From Mucilaginibacter geliditolerans (GTDB lineage: Bacteria; Bacteroidota; Bacteroidia; Sphingobacteriales; Sphingobacteriaceae), in NCBI RefSeq assembly GCF_014200495.1, contig NZ_JACHBY010000004.1, positions 248,001-312,000 of the forward strand: a stretch of 64,000 nucleotides of DNA, read 5' to 3'. The notes beneath the pieces were generated by a model. That model did not search any database. It was not told the DNA's origin and saw only the letters and a list, made by a program, of their open reading frames with translations. Shown here piece after piece: positions 8,935 through 17,957 of this stretch. How positions within the stretch are numbered: position 1 is the stretch's first letter; each line of letters opens with the position of its first letter. Made by a program: the position numbers and the translations under genes.

Positions 8935-9787
8935 GAAATAATATCTCCTTTTCCTCTTTGTTCAGGCTTTCATACCCGTTTGTTGATATTTTATCCAAAA
9001 TACGGTCAACATCCTCCTGCCTTGGGCGCGAAGGGCCTTTTTTTGCCGTATTACGTGCAACTACTTTAAGGTTTGATAATCTCGGGCCCGATTTAAACAG
9101 GTTGGTTATGGATGATATCCAGTCGTGCCCTTTTTGTAAGCGTTTTATATAAACGAAGCCTATTAAAGCCCCGCCCAGGTGGGCAATTTCGCCACCTGAA
9201 TTCGGGCCTGCAATGCTTATAAAATCAAAAACAACATAGGCTATTGCTATCCATTTTAACTTTACCGGGCCAATAATGAATAAGGGTATGGTATAATCGG
9301 GCAACAAAGTAGCCGTAGCAACAATTACCGCCATAACACTGGCCGAAGCACCTACTGCCGTGCTCAATGGTAACGCAGCTGCAAAAACCGGGAAAAAGTT
9401 ATAGCTCAATATATAAAAAAGCGCGCCTGCAAAACCACCCATCAGGTACAAGCCAACGGTACGTTTGTAGCCGCTAAACTCTTCAAATATTTGTCCAATC
9501 CAATAAAGCCACAACATGTTGAACAGGATGTGGAAAATACCGGCATGCATAAACATGTAGGTAAGGGGCGTCCAAAAGCGCACCAGCAGTTTTGGCAAAT
9601 AAGCAGGCAGCGCTAAATATTCGTTTGAATAATAGGTAATCACATCCATTGAGCCTGTAAACAGCCACTCAACAACCGCCGGTATATTTATCGCCAGATA
9701 AACAATAACATTTATGCCTATGAGCAGGTATAATTTACTACCCGACCTTAGCATTTTAGACGATATATTTTGCCAAAGCGTACTCAT
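8912..9787 (-). CDS. Rhomboid intramembrane serine protease (distal copy)
   Basis: A 291-residue polytopic membrane protein. HILFNMLWLYWIG matches the rhomboid HxxxN segment in the second membrane helix, the catalytic serine lies in GASASVMA, and the catalytic histidine in AHLGGALIGF. The last glycine of the usual GxSG is replaced by alanine, which the family tolerates. A cytosolic C-terminal tail of about 80 residues carries DRILDKISTNGYESLNKEE, a short motif common in Bacteroidota rhomboids. It is 13 bases downstream of a second rhomboid gene and overlaps the EEP gene. Substrates are unknown. Confidence 0.93.
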   Translation of the reverse strand: MSTLWQNISSKMLRSGSKLYLLIGINVIVYLAINIPAVVEWLFTGSMDVITYYSNEYLALPAYLPKLLVRFWTPLTYMFMHAGIFHILFNMLWLYWIGQIFEEFSGYKRTVGLYLMGGFAGALFYILSYNFFPVFAAALPLSTAVGASASVMAVIVATATLLPDYTIPLFIIGPVKLKWIAIAYVVFDFISIAGPNSGGEIAHLGGALIGFVYIKRLQKGHDWISSITNLFKSGPRLSNLKVVARNTAKKGPSRPRQEDVDRILDKISTNGYESLNKEEKEILFRASKNES

Positions 9788-9800
9788 ATTATTTAATTAT

Positions 9801-10499
9801 TTAAGTTCTCTGTATGTTCCAGGCTTTTATCAATATAAAGCCTATCAATGCCCCACCCAAGTGCGCAAAGTGTGCAACGTTATCGCCGCCAAATTGGCCC
9901 AATCCCAGGGTTAACTCAACCAGTACATAAAAAGGTATGATGTATTTAGCCTTAACCGGTACCGGAATAAACATGATCATCAGCTCCATGTTTGGGAAAA
10001 GCATGCCAAAAGCTATCAACAAGCCAAATATAGCACCCGATGCGCCAACCATTGAGCCATGGTAAATATCGTAAACTTTTTGCGCCATATCACCAAATTG
10101 GTAATAGCTGGCCTCAATTTCAGGATGTGAAATAGTGAACCCGCCTGTAATGGAATGCACCTGTATAGCCTGTACCAGCATTTGCAAAAGCACAGCACCG
10201 ATACCGCAAATAAAATAGAAGTTAAAAAAGCGTTTCGAGCCCAATGAGTACTCCACTATCGGCCCAAATGAAAACAAGGCAAACATGTTGAACAAAATAT
10301 GCCAGATACTGCCATGTAAAAACATGTAAGTGATCAGCTGCCACGGGCGAAAGGCAGGCGAGTTAAAATAATATACCCCAAACATGGTGGAGAACGGGCC
10401 TCCCGGGTTACCATGGTCAATAGTTAAAAAGGGGATAAAACAAATAATATTGATAATAAGCAGGTTTTTTACAACCGGTGGAATGTTTGAAAATTGCAT
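9801..10499 (-). CDS. Rhomboid intramembrane serine protease (proximal copy)
   Basis: A 232-residue rhomboid with six hydrophobic segments. It has HILFNMFALFSFG, a canonical catalytic GASGAIFG and the histidine motif AHLGGALIGF. Unlike the downstream paralogue it lacks a long C-terminal tail. The gene begins 37 bases after mutL ends and is followed after 13 bases by the second rhomboid, so mutL, both rhomboids and the EEP gene likely form one minus-strand operon. Two diverged copies suggest different substrates or a division of labour. Confidence 0.95.
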   Translation of the reverse strand: MQFSNIPPVVKNLLIINIICFIPFLTIDHGNPGGPFSTMFGVYYFNSPAFRPWQLITYMFLHGSIWHILFNMFALFSFGPIVEYSLGSKRFFNFYFICGIGAVLLQMLVQAIQVHSITGGFTISHPEIEASYYQFGDMAQKVYDIYHGSMVGASGAIFGLLIAFGMLFPNMELMIMFIPVPVKAKYIIPFYVLVELTLGLGQFGGDNVAHFAHLGGALIGFILIKAWNIQRT

Positions 10500-10536
10500 T
10501 GTTCGTGTTAATATTTAAAATGTGCAGCTCCTTAAA

Positions 10537-12393
10537 CTACTTTTCAAATCGTTCTAATAATTCATTTAATGTAAAGGTACTAATTACAGGCTTTCCATTT
10601 AATGCAACATTAGGCATTTGGCAGGCAAAAAGCTGATCAATCAGTAAATTCATCTCCTCAAGCGACAATTTGGTGCCCGATTTTATCGCTGCGTTGCGCG
10701 CAAGTGACCGGGCCAGGTTATCGCGCTTGTCGAGTTTCAGTATCGCCAGGTTATTTTTGAAGCCTTCCAGCAATTGTTCAAGCAGCTGATGTTCGCCAAT
10801 ATTGTTCAGATCCGCCGGGATACCTTCAACAACCACCGTATTTTTACCAAACTCGCGTATATCAAAGCCTAAAGCGCGCACATCAGGCAAAAGTCCTCTT
10901 AATAACTCAAAATCACTGCTGTTTAGTGTAACCGATTGCGGAAACAAACTTTGCTGGCTCACGCCTGAATGATTTTGCAGTTGCTGTAAAAAGCGCTCAT
11001 ACAATACCCGCTCATGCGCCGCCTGCTGACTGATCAGCATAAAGCCCGATTTTATTTGCGATAATATGAACCGGTTATGGATCTGGAACAACTGCCGCTC
11101 GCTTGATTTGCTTACTTCCTGCTCATCAACAGAGATATTCTTTTCCTCATGCATGGCATGTTGATAGTTGGGCTCTTTTTTGCTGATCTCATACAGCGTA
11201 TCCCAGTTTTTGGGGATAGGTGAGCTATTATAACTATGGCTATCCCGCATGTAGGACATTCCCTTGTCGGCTTTTTTCTCTGCCGCAAAAGGGTTAAAAT
11301 CCGGGTTAAAAGCAATGGTTGGCGCTACTATTTCCTCGAAAGGCTTAGGCGTTATCAAATGCTCAATGCTATTCTCCTGATCAAAATCAAGGCTAGGGGT
11401 AATGTTGTACCGGCCCAGTGAACGCTTTACCGCCGAGCGGATGATGGCATAAATAGCCTTCTCATCCTGGTATTTTATTTCTGTTTTTGTGGGATGGACG
11501 TTGATATCAATTTTTGCGGGGTCGATATCAATGAACAGCACATACATTGGATAGGCCTCATCAGGCAATAGCTCATCAAAAGCAGTAAGCACCGCGTGGT
11601 TTAAGTATGCGTCACGTATAAAACGGTTATTCACAAAAAAGAACTGCTCGCCGCGGGTTTTACGGGCAAACTCGGGCTTGCCTACAAAGCCGTGCAATTT
11701 TATGATGGTGGTATCTTCCTCAACAGGCACCAGTCGCTGGTTATAGTTATTACCAAACAGGTGAACTATCCGCTGTTTCAGCATCGCCTCCGGCAAATGA
11801 TAAACCTCCTGCCCATCGTGGTGCATGGTAAAAAATATCTGCGGGTTAGCTAATGCCACACGCTGAAATTCGTCAATAATATGGCGCATCTCCACCGGGT
11901 TGCTCTTCAAAAAGTTACGGCGGGCAGGCGTATTGTAAAAAAGGTTTTTAACCGATATCGATGTACCCGTGTTTGCCGAACAAGCCTCCTGGCTTATCAC
12001 TTCCGATCCTTCAATAAAAATACAGGTGCCCAGTTCATCCTCATGCCTGCGGGTTTTTAGTTCCACCTGCGCAATAGCGGCAATAGATGCCATAGCCTCG
12101 CCCCTGAAACCCATGGTGCGGATGGCAAACAGGTCATCAGCCTTGCGTATTTTTGATGTGGCGTGGCGCTCAAAGCTCATGCGCGCGTCGGTAAGGCTCA
12201 TGCCGCAGCCATTATCAATTACCTGTATCAGTGCTTTCCCGGCATCCTTAAGTATCAATTGTATTTTATCAGCACCCGCGTCTATCGCATTCTCAATCAG
12301 TTCTTTTACGGCTGATGCTGGTCGCTGAACCACTTCGCCCGCGGCTATCTGGTTGGCAACGGCATCCGGTAAAAGCTGTATAATATCTGGCAT
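10537..12393 (-). CDS. mutL: DNA mismatch repair protein MutL
   Basis: A 618-residue MutL. The N-terminal GHKL ATPase is intact: ELIENAIDAGA, DNGCGM and GFRGEAMASI, followed by the transducer domain with VNNRFIRD and NVHPTKTEI. A variable linker (about 340-430) leads to the C-terminal dimerisation domain. In the region corresponding to the endonuclease motif DQHA(x)2E(x)4E the sequence reads SQQAAHERVLYE, so the Asp and the His are replaced. The C-terminal CQMPN and NGKPV segments resemble the remaining metal-site motifs. Mismatch-repair coupling should be intact; nicking activity is uncertain. Confidence 0.96.
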   Translation of the reverse strand: MPDIIQLLPDAVANQIAAGEVVQRPASAVKELIENAIDAGADKIQLILKDAGKALIQVIDNGCGMSLTDARMSFERHATSKIRKADDLFAIRTMGFRGEAMASIAAIAQVELKTRRHEDELGTCIFIEGSEVISQEACSANTGTSISVKNLFYNTPARRNFLKSNPVEMRHIIDEFQRVALANPQIFFTMHHDGQEVYHLPEAMLKQRIVHLFGNNYNQRLVPVEEDTTIIKLHGFVGKPEFARKTRGEQFFFVNNRFIRDAYLNHAVLTAFDELLPDEAYPMYVLFIDIDPAKIDINVHPTKTEIKYQDEKAIYAIIRSAVKRSLGRYNITPSLDFDQENSIEHLITPKPFEEIVAPTIAFNPDFNPFAAEKKADKGMSYMRDSHSYNSSPIPKNWDTLYEISKKEPNYQHAMHEEKNISVDEQEVSKSSERQLFQIHNRFILSQIKSGFMLISQQAAHERVLYERFLQQLQNHSGVSQQSLFPQSVTLNSSDFELLRGLLPDVRALGFDIREFGKNTVVVEGIPADLNNIGEHQLLEQLLEGFKNNLAILKLDKRDNLARSLARNAAIKSGTKLSLEEMNLLIDQLFACQMPNVALNGKPVISTFTLNELLERFEK

Positions 12394-12510
12394 TTATCAA
12401 GTTTCCCTTCTCCGCCAATAGCAGCGGATTCATATTCGATGCTAAATTAAATATTTGATAGCATAACTTTTTTATCATTTGTGGGTTGTATTAAGTTTAA
12501 TAGTTTTATT

Positions 12511-12519
12511 TTACTTTGC
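12511..12519 (+). promoter_or_regulatory. Possible -7 promoter box for the amidohydrolase gene
   Basis: TTACTTTGC lies 15 bases before the chosen ATG (12534) and is one mismatch from the Bacteroidota -7 consensus TAnnTTTG. A weak TTTA-type -33 element occurs about 20 bases upstream. The resulting leader would be very short. Confidence 0.35.
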
Positions 12520-12533
12520 ACTACACTTACCGG

Positions 12534-14171
12534 ATGAAGAAATTATGGCCCCTGCTACTTATTTTTATAGTAGCGTGTAAACAAAAACAAAGAGAATACA
12601 ATGCTGATCTGCTGGTTAAAAATGCGTTGGTTTACACTGTCGACAGTAATTTTACCATCGCCCAGGCCTTTGTTGTAAGTGCCGGCAAAATAGTAGCCGT
12701 TGGCGATACCGATTCATTAGATAAAAAATATTTAGCGCGCGAAGTTGTTGATGCCGGCGGCCATGCCGTTTACCCGGGTTTTATTGATGCACACTCGCAT
12801 TTTTATGATTACGGAACAGGCCTGCAGCAAGCCGATTTGACCAACACCCACAGCTGGCAGGAAATTGTTGATACCGTAAACTCTTACGCCCGCCGCAATA
12901 CCGATGGTTGGGTGGTTGGCAATGGCTGGGACCAAAATCTTTGGAAAAACAAACAATTTCCGACTAAAGGCAAGCTGGATTCGCTGTTCCCGGTGAGGCC
13001 TGTTTTGTTGGAAAGGGTGGATGGCCATGCCGCCATAGCTAACCAGGCAGCCTTGAATATAGCTGGTGTAAAACCCGGCCAAACCATTAGCGGCGGCGTG
13101 ATTGAAACCGTGAAAGGCAAGCTTACCGGTATGTTGGTTGATAACGCCGTAGGCATAGTTACCCGCAAAATACCACCCCCAGATGGAGATGGCATACAAG
13201 CCGCATTGCTGGCCGCGCAAAAAAACTGTTTTGCCGATGGCTTAACCACTGTAGCCGATTGCGGCCAGCCTTATACCATCATCAGCACTATTGATGGCTT
13301 ACAGCATAAAGGCGAATTAAAGATACGCCTGTTCGTAATGCTATCCGACAGGCCCGAGAATTACGACTACCTGTTTAAACACGGCATTTTTAAAACACCG
13401 GGCCTTGATGTGCGTGGCTTTAAAATGTTTGCCGATGGAGCCCTGGGCTCAAGAGGCGCATGCTTGTTACAGCCTTATGCCGATCAAAAAAACTGGCGCG
13501 GTTTTTTACTAAGCAGTCAGCAGCATTTCCAGGAAATTGCTCAAAAGGTGTATGAAAAGGGTTTTCAGCTATCAACCCATGCCATTGGCGACTCGGCTAA
13601 CCGGGTGATATTAAAGATTTATGCCTCCGTTTTAAAGGGGAAGAACGACAGGCGCTGGCGCATTGAACACGCACAGATTGTATCGCCAGAGGATATGAAG
13701 TATTTTGGCGATTATAATATCATTCCATCCGTACAGCCAACACATGCTACCTCAGATATGTACTGGGCAATAAAACGCCTCGGGCCTGAGCGTATTAAAA
13801 CAGCTTATGCCTACAAGCAATTGCTTGATCAAAATGGGTGGCTGCCACTGGGTACTGATTTTCCGGTTGAAAATATAAACCCTATCTATACATTTTATGC
13901 CGCTGTTGAGCGCAGGGACCTGAAAGGTTTTCCCTCAACCGGGTTTCAGCCCGAGAATGCTATAACCCGCATGGAAGCGTTAAAGGGAATGACCATATGG
14001 GCAGCCAAAGCTCAGTTTGAAGAAAAAGAAAAAGGCAGCATTGAGCCCGGTAAATATGCCGACTTTGTGATACTGGATAATGATATTATGAAAATGAACG
14101 GCGCCGACCTGCCAAAGGTTAAGGTGCTGAAAACTTATGTTAATGGTGAAAAAGTATATGAGAAAAAATAA
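12534..14171 (+). CDS. Amidohydrolase lipoprotein (YtcJ/DUF exoenzyme-like)
   Basis: The ATG at 12534 starts MKKLWPLLLIFIVACKQKQ, a lipoprotein signal with lipobox IVAC; the longer frame uses an upstream TTG and is unlikely. The mature 545-residue protein is a metal-dependent amidohydrolase of the YtcJ type: FIDAHSHFYDYG supplies the HxH pair, KMFADGALGSRGA, STHAIGDSANR and RIEHAQI follow in order, and LGTDFPVENINP supplies the late Asp. These enzymes hydrolyse amide or ester bonds in small molecules; the substrate cannot be read from the sequence. Its end overlaps the next gene's start by 14 bases (ATGAGAAAAAATAA), so the pair is translationally coupled. Confidence 0.9.
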   Translation: MKKLWPLLLIFIVACKQKQREYNADLLVKNALVYTVDSNFTIAQAFVVSAGKIVAVGDTDSLDKKYLAREVVDAGGHAVYPGFIDAHSHFYDYGTGLQQADLTNTHSWQEIVDTVNSYARRNTDGWVVGNGWDQNLWKNKQFPTKGKLDSLFPVRPVLLERVDGHAAIANQAALNIAGVKPGQTISGGVIETVKGKLTGMLVDNAVGIVTRKIPPPDGDGIQAALLAAQKNCFADGLTTVADCGQPYTIISTIDGLQHKGELKIRLFVMLSDRPENYDYLFKHGIFKTPGLDVRGFKMFADGALGSRGACLLQPYADQKNWRGFLLSSQQHFQEIAQKVYEKGFQLSTHAIGDSANRVILKIYASVLKGKNDRRWRIEHAQIVSPEDMKYFGDYNIIPSVQPTHATSDMYWAIKRLGPERIKTAYAYKQLLDQNGWLPLGTDFPVENINPIYTFYAAVERRDLKGFPSTGFQPENAITRMEALKGMTIWAAKAQFEEKEKGSIEPGKYADFVILDNDIMKMNGADLPKVKVLKTYVNGEKVYEKK

Positions 14172-15981
14172 GTGGAACTGCGTTATTCCCGTATTATCGT
14201 TATTTGTATTGTTTAATTCGGCCTGCGCGCAAAATCCACCTCTTGGTAAAGCCTATGTTGTTGAAGAGAACCTGGTACAAAATTCAACCGTATTACTCAA
14301 TAATGCATCTTACCTTATTCCGCTGCAAAACCTCAATACTTTAAAAATTGCCAGCATCCATTTCTCCAATCAATACGCAAACGGGTTTGATAGTTTACTC
14401 AATAAGTACAGCAAGGCCGATGTTTTTAACGGAAATGATTATATCACCGGCGCAGGCCCCAAAAACATCAACACACTTTCAGCCGATCTAAAATGGTATA
14501 ATACCATCATCATACAGCTAAACAATAACGATGTAAATAATCCGCAGATCATCAGTTTTATCACCCAGAATCAAAAATTAAAAAATGTGGTGATTGCCCT
14601 GTTTGGCAGCGGCAGTTCATTTAATAAGTTGAATGATGTTACAGCGCCCATCATCTGGAGCGAGCGTGTGTCGGCGGTATCGGCATACTTTAGCGCGCAG
14701 GCCATATTTGGCGGGGTTGCTATCACCCAAAAACTAAGCAGCACTTATGCGCCCCATTATAGCGCTAATATGGGTTTCACCACATCAAAGATCCGACTGC
14801 AATATACCGTACCCGAGGATGCGGGTGTTAATTCCGTAAATCTTTTAGCCATTGATGATATTGCCCGCGAGGCCATTGCCGCGCATGCCACACCAGGCTG
14901 CGTAGTTTTGGTGGCCAAGGATGGCAAAGTGATCTTTAACAAAGCTTATGGCTATCACACTTATGATAATTTAGCTCCTGATAAACTGACCGATATCTTT
15001 GACCTGGCATCTCTTACCAAAGTAACAGCTACCACCATGGAGGTAATGCGCCTTACGGAACAGGGTAAGCTGAGTATGGATTCCACCATTAGTGCTTATT
15101 TACCTATAGTTAAGGGCTCTAACAAAGCCGATATACTTTTGCATGAATTAATGACCCACCAATCGGGTTTAGTGGCAGATATCCCTACTTATGAAAAATT
15201 AAAACCCAGCGACCATAGCATTGATTCATCTGCCGCCTATCCAACCAAAATTGTAGACAACTACTACCTGCGTAAAAATTATTTTAATGATGTAATGATG
15301 CCTGATATCCTGCACTCGCCATTAAAAACACGCGGGCAATATGTTTATAGCGATGTGAGTATGGTGATGATGAAAGAAATTTCGGAAACAGTTACCTCAA
15401 CACCTTTAAATGACTATGTGCTGCAGCAATTTTATTTGCCATTAGGTATGCAAACTACAGGTTTTCATCCGCTGTACCGTTTCCCGGCTAAAAACATTAT
15501 TCCAACTGAGGACGACCAGATATTTCGCCATACTTTATTGCTGGGTTATGTGGAGGATCAAACCGCAGCGTTATGTGGTGGCGTATCGGGCAATGCAGGC
15601 TTATATGCTGATGCCAATGACCTGGCCATACTTTACCAAATGGTGCTGAACAAAGGCGTTTATGGCGGTGTACAATATTTTAAACCCGAAACGGTAGACA
15701 CATTCACCGCAAAATACTCGAATATTAGTCGCCGTGGGCTGGGCTTCGACCGCTGGGACCCCATCACCGACAGGCATTACCCATCGCAACTGGCATCGCC
15801 ACAAACTTACGGGCATACCGGCTATACCGGCACCTGCGTTTGGGTTGATCCAAAATCGAACCTGGTGTATATATTCCTGTCAAACCGGGTAAACCCAAGG
15901 GTTAGTGATAAGCTCTCAAGCCTGCGCATACGCCCAAGGATACAGGATGCGGTTTATGATGCGATAGCGAAGGGGTTGTGA
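14158..15981 (+). CDS. Serine hydrolase (class C beta-lactamase fold) with N-terminal GH3-C-like domain
   Basis: ATG at 14158 gives a signal peptide ending FNSACAQ. Residues about 25-220 (LVQNSTVLLNNASYLIPLQNL and onward) look like the C-terminal domain of family-3 glycoside hydrolases. Residues about 230-600 are a serine beta-lactamase-like hydrolase with SLTK (SxxK), YSD in the YxN position and HTGYTG in the KTG position. Bacteroidota often fuse a complete GH3 enzyme to such a domain; here the catalytic GH3 barrel is absent, so the protein looks like a shortened version. Likely roles are peptidoglycan or small-ester hydrolysis. It is coupled to the amidohydrolase by a 14-base overlap. Confidence 0.85.
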   Translation: MRKNKWNCVIPVLSLFVLFNSACAQNPPLGKAYVVEENLVQNSTVLLNNASYLIPLQNLNTLKIASIHFSNQYANGFDSLLNKYSKADVFNGNDYITGAGPKNINTLSADLKWYNTIIIQLNNNDVNNPQIISFITQNQKLKNVVIALFGSGSSFNKLNDVTAPIIWSERVSAVSAYFSAQAIFGGVAITQKLSSTYAPHYSANMGFTTSKIRLQYTVPEDAGVNSVNLLAIDDIAREAIAAHATPGCVVLVAKDGKVIFNKAYGYHTYDNLAPDKLTDIFDLASLTKVTATTMEVMRLTEQGKLSMDSTISAYLPIVKGSNKADILLHELMTHQSGLVADIPTYEKLKPSDHSIDSSAAYPTKIVDNYYLRKNYFNDVMMPDILHSPLKTRGQYVYSDVSMVMMKEISETVTSTPLNDYVLQQFYLPLGMQTTGFHPLYRFPAKNIIPTEDDQIFRHTLLLGYVEDQTAALCGGVSGNAGLYADANDLAILYQMVLNKGVYGGVQYFKPETVDTFTAKYSNISRRGLGFDRWDPITDRHYPSQLASPQTYGHTGYTGTCVWVDPKSNLVYIFLSNRVNPRVSDKLSSLRIRPRIQDAVYDAIAKGL

Positions 15982-16058
15982 TTTGGGATTTCGGATGTTC
16001 GATTTACGATTTAATTAGCATGATTTAATTCCTAAATCGAACATCCGAAATCCCAAAT
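15981..16058. repeat. Intergenic inverted repeat with perfect 26-base arms
   Basis: Arms 15981-16006 (ATTTGGGATTTCGGATGTTC then GATTTA) and 16033-16058 are perfect reverse complements, separated by 26 bases. It starts on the last base of the serine hydrolase stop codon. A T-tract does not follow. It belongs to the word-type intergenic repeats of the window and may end or stabilise the upstream transcript. Confidence 0.8.
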
Positions 16059-16156
16059 TAATTTACATCCGCTTAACACTATTCCAATAAATTGCTGTTA
16101 AACTTGTACTTGTCATCTGCGTATAATTTAATACGAATTACAGATAGCTGATTTTA

Positions 16157-17308
16157 ATGAAAATAGGAATAGTTTGTTATCCAACTTTTGGAGGAAGCGG
16201 AGTTGTGGCCACTGAACTTGGCAAAGCCCTTGCCGATCGCGGTCACCAGGTACATTTTGTAACCTACAACCAGCCCGCCCGGCTCGATTTCTTTTCTGCC
16301 AATCTTTTTTACCACGAGGTATCGGTATCCAACTACCCTTTATTTGATTATCCGCCTTATGAGCTGGCCCTGGCCAGTCGCCTGGTTGATGTGGTTCGTT
16401 TTGAAAAGCTGGATGTATTGCATGTGCATTACGCCATCCCGCATGCCTCGGCGGCATTTATGGCCAAGCAGATCTTGCTCACCTATGGCATCTATATCCC
16501 GGTAGTAACAACATTGCATGGTACTGATATTACCCTGGTAGGTAAGGATCGTACGTTTAAGCCTGTGGTAACTTTCTCCATCAATAAATCAGACGGGGTT
16601 ACAGCGGTTTCAGAGCATTTAAAAAACGACACCTATGAGTTTTTCGAGATTGAGAAAGACATAAAGGTGATTCCAAATTTTGTTGATCTTACCCGTTTCA
16701 GCCTTAAGGCTAAGGACCACTTTAAAAAAGCCATTGCGCCCGAGGGCGAAAAGATACTGGTGCATACCTCCAATTTCCGCTCGGTAAAACGTACTAATGA
16801 TGTGGTAAGGATATTTGCTAAAGTAGTTGAGCAGATCCCCTCCAAATTATTAATGGTTGGCGATGGACACGAGCGTTCTGAATGTGAACAGCTTTGCCGT
16901 GACCTGGGCGTAACTAACAATGTTCGCTTTTTAGGCAAGCAGGATGCCATTGAAGAAATACTTTCAGTAGCCGACCTGTTCATTATGCCCTCACAATCAG
17001 AAAGCTTTGGTTTGGCTGCGCTTGAGGCTATGGCTTGTAAAGTGCCTGTGATCAGCAGCAACGCGGGCGGTTTACCTGAGTTAAATGTAGATGGTGTAAC
17101 CGGTTTCCTGAAAAATGTAGGCGATGTGGATGGCATGGCCGAAAGAGCGATCTATATTTTAGAGGATGAAGCAAGGCTGGCACAATTTAAAGACAATGCC
17201 CTTGCCCGCGCAAAGGAGTTTGACCTTACCAACATCCTGCCTATATATGAAAACTTTTATGTAGAGGTTATTGAAAACTGCAAATCGCGCGAAGACAGCC
17301 TTACATAA
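16157..17308 (+). CDS. bshA: N-acetyl-alpha-D-glucosaminyl L-malate synthase (bacillithiol pathway)
   Basis: A 383-residue GT4 glycosyltransferase. The N-terminus MKIGIVCYPTFGGSGVVAT, HVHYAIPHASAA, TTLHGTDITLVG and the donor-site segment SQSESFGLAALEAMAC are characteristic of BshA. It joins UDP-GlcNAc and L-malate, the first step in making bacillithiol, a low-molecular-weight thiol used by many Bacteroidota. bshB and bshC are not in this window. Length is normal. It is preceded by a palindromic gap and appears to be transcribed alone. Confidence 0.93.
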   Translation: MKIGIVCYPTFGGSGVVATELGKALADRGHQVHFVTYNQPARLDFFSANLFYHEVSVSNYPLFDYPPYELALASRLVDVVRFEKLDVLHVHYAIPHASAAFMAKQILLTYGIYIPVVTTLHGTDITLVGKDRTFKPVVTFSINKSDGVTAVSEHLKNDTYEFFEIEKDIKVIPNFVDLTRFSLKAKDHFKKAIAPEGEKILVHTSNFRSVKRTNDVVRIFAKVVEQIPSKLLMVGDGHERSECEQLCRDLGVTNNVRFLGKQDAIEEILSVADLFIMPSQSESFGLAALEAMACKVPVISSNAGGLPELNVDGVTGFLKNVGDVDGMAERAIYILEDEARLAQFKDNALARAKEFDLTNILPIYENFYVEVIENCKSREDSLT

Positions 17309-17364
17309 AACAATATTATCTGTACCTTGGTTATATTATTAATACGTACCTAATATATAATCAC

Positions 17365-17847
17365 ATGAAAAAAATATTCCTTGCTACTATTACACTTTTA
17401 GCTGTTACCATCCTTTTTACATCATGCGCCGCCAAAAAAAGCACAGTTAATAATAATATTGTTTCGCGCGGCAAGTTTGTTGGCACCTGGACATTAACCG
17501 CCGTTACTTATGATGGTTTGTTGCCAGCGGCCGTGCAGGTTGTATTCAACCAGGGCCCGGCACAGAGCTTTGTCAACAGCACCTGGAAGCTAACCAATAG
17601 CGGCAATGGCAGCTATACCTTAGGCGACGGCTCTTCACAAACCATTTTCTGGTCGGTTTTAAATGGCGATGGCATGGATACCATGTTCCAGTTTAAAAAA
17701 CTATTTGAGGGCGATAAAGCGCAAAAAGTTGATGATGGTTACCGCCTGGTGATTGGCAGCAATGATGGCTCAAGCATGGTGTTGAAAACACCGGTTGCGG
17801 TAGGTGACAAAACGGGATATATTGTTTATTCTTTTAGTAAGAAATAA
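17365..17847 (+). CDS. Small lipoprotein, lipocalin-like
   Basis: 160 residues with a lipoprotein signal MKKIFLATITLLAVTILFTSC. The mature part starts with a short linker, then a beta-rich domain with FVGTWTLTAVTYDG and repeated alternating hydrophobic strands ending in GYIVYSFSKK. The GTW motif near the start resembles small lipocalin-like (DUF4923/META-like) proteins of Bacteroidota, but I cannot name the family. No catalytic residues are seen. It probably sits on the outer membrane. Confidence 0.6.
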   Translation: MKKIFLATITLLAVTILFTSCAAKKSTVNNNIVSRGKFVGTWTLTAVTYDGLLPAAVQVVFNQGPAQSFVNSTWKLTNSGNGSYTLGDGSSQTIFWSVLNGDGMDTMFQFKKLFEGDKAQKVDDGYRLVIGSNDGSSMVLKTPVAVGDKTGYIVYSFSKK

Positions 17848-17863
17848 TAAGTATTATCCATAG

Positions 17864-17949
17864 TGTCATTGCGAGGAGGAACGACGAAGCAACCTCGTCG
17901 CGTTTAGATATACAAGCGACGAGGTGCCACGCTATCGCTCGCAATGACA
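17864..17949. repeat. Dispersed palindromic repeat, family A-related (copy 2)
   Basis: Outer arms 17864-17875 (TGTCATTGCGAG) and 17938-17949 pair perfectly; inner segments (AACCTCGTCGCG and GCGACGAGGT) pair again around 17890-17925. This is the TGTCATTGCGAG version of the repeat also seen at 19455, and is related to the TGTCATTCTGAGCG versions at 5125, 22687 and 28117. It lies between convergent genes. Confidence 0.75.
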
Positions 17950-17957
17950 TGGGTATT

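Noticed and set aside
12732..13249. Two overlapping long minus-strand frames (162 and 121 residues)
   Set aside because: They lie wholly inside the well-supported amidohydrolase gene, show no family motifs and have the low-complexity look of shadow frames.
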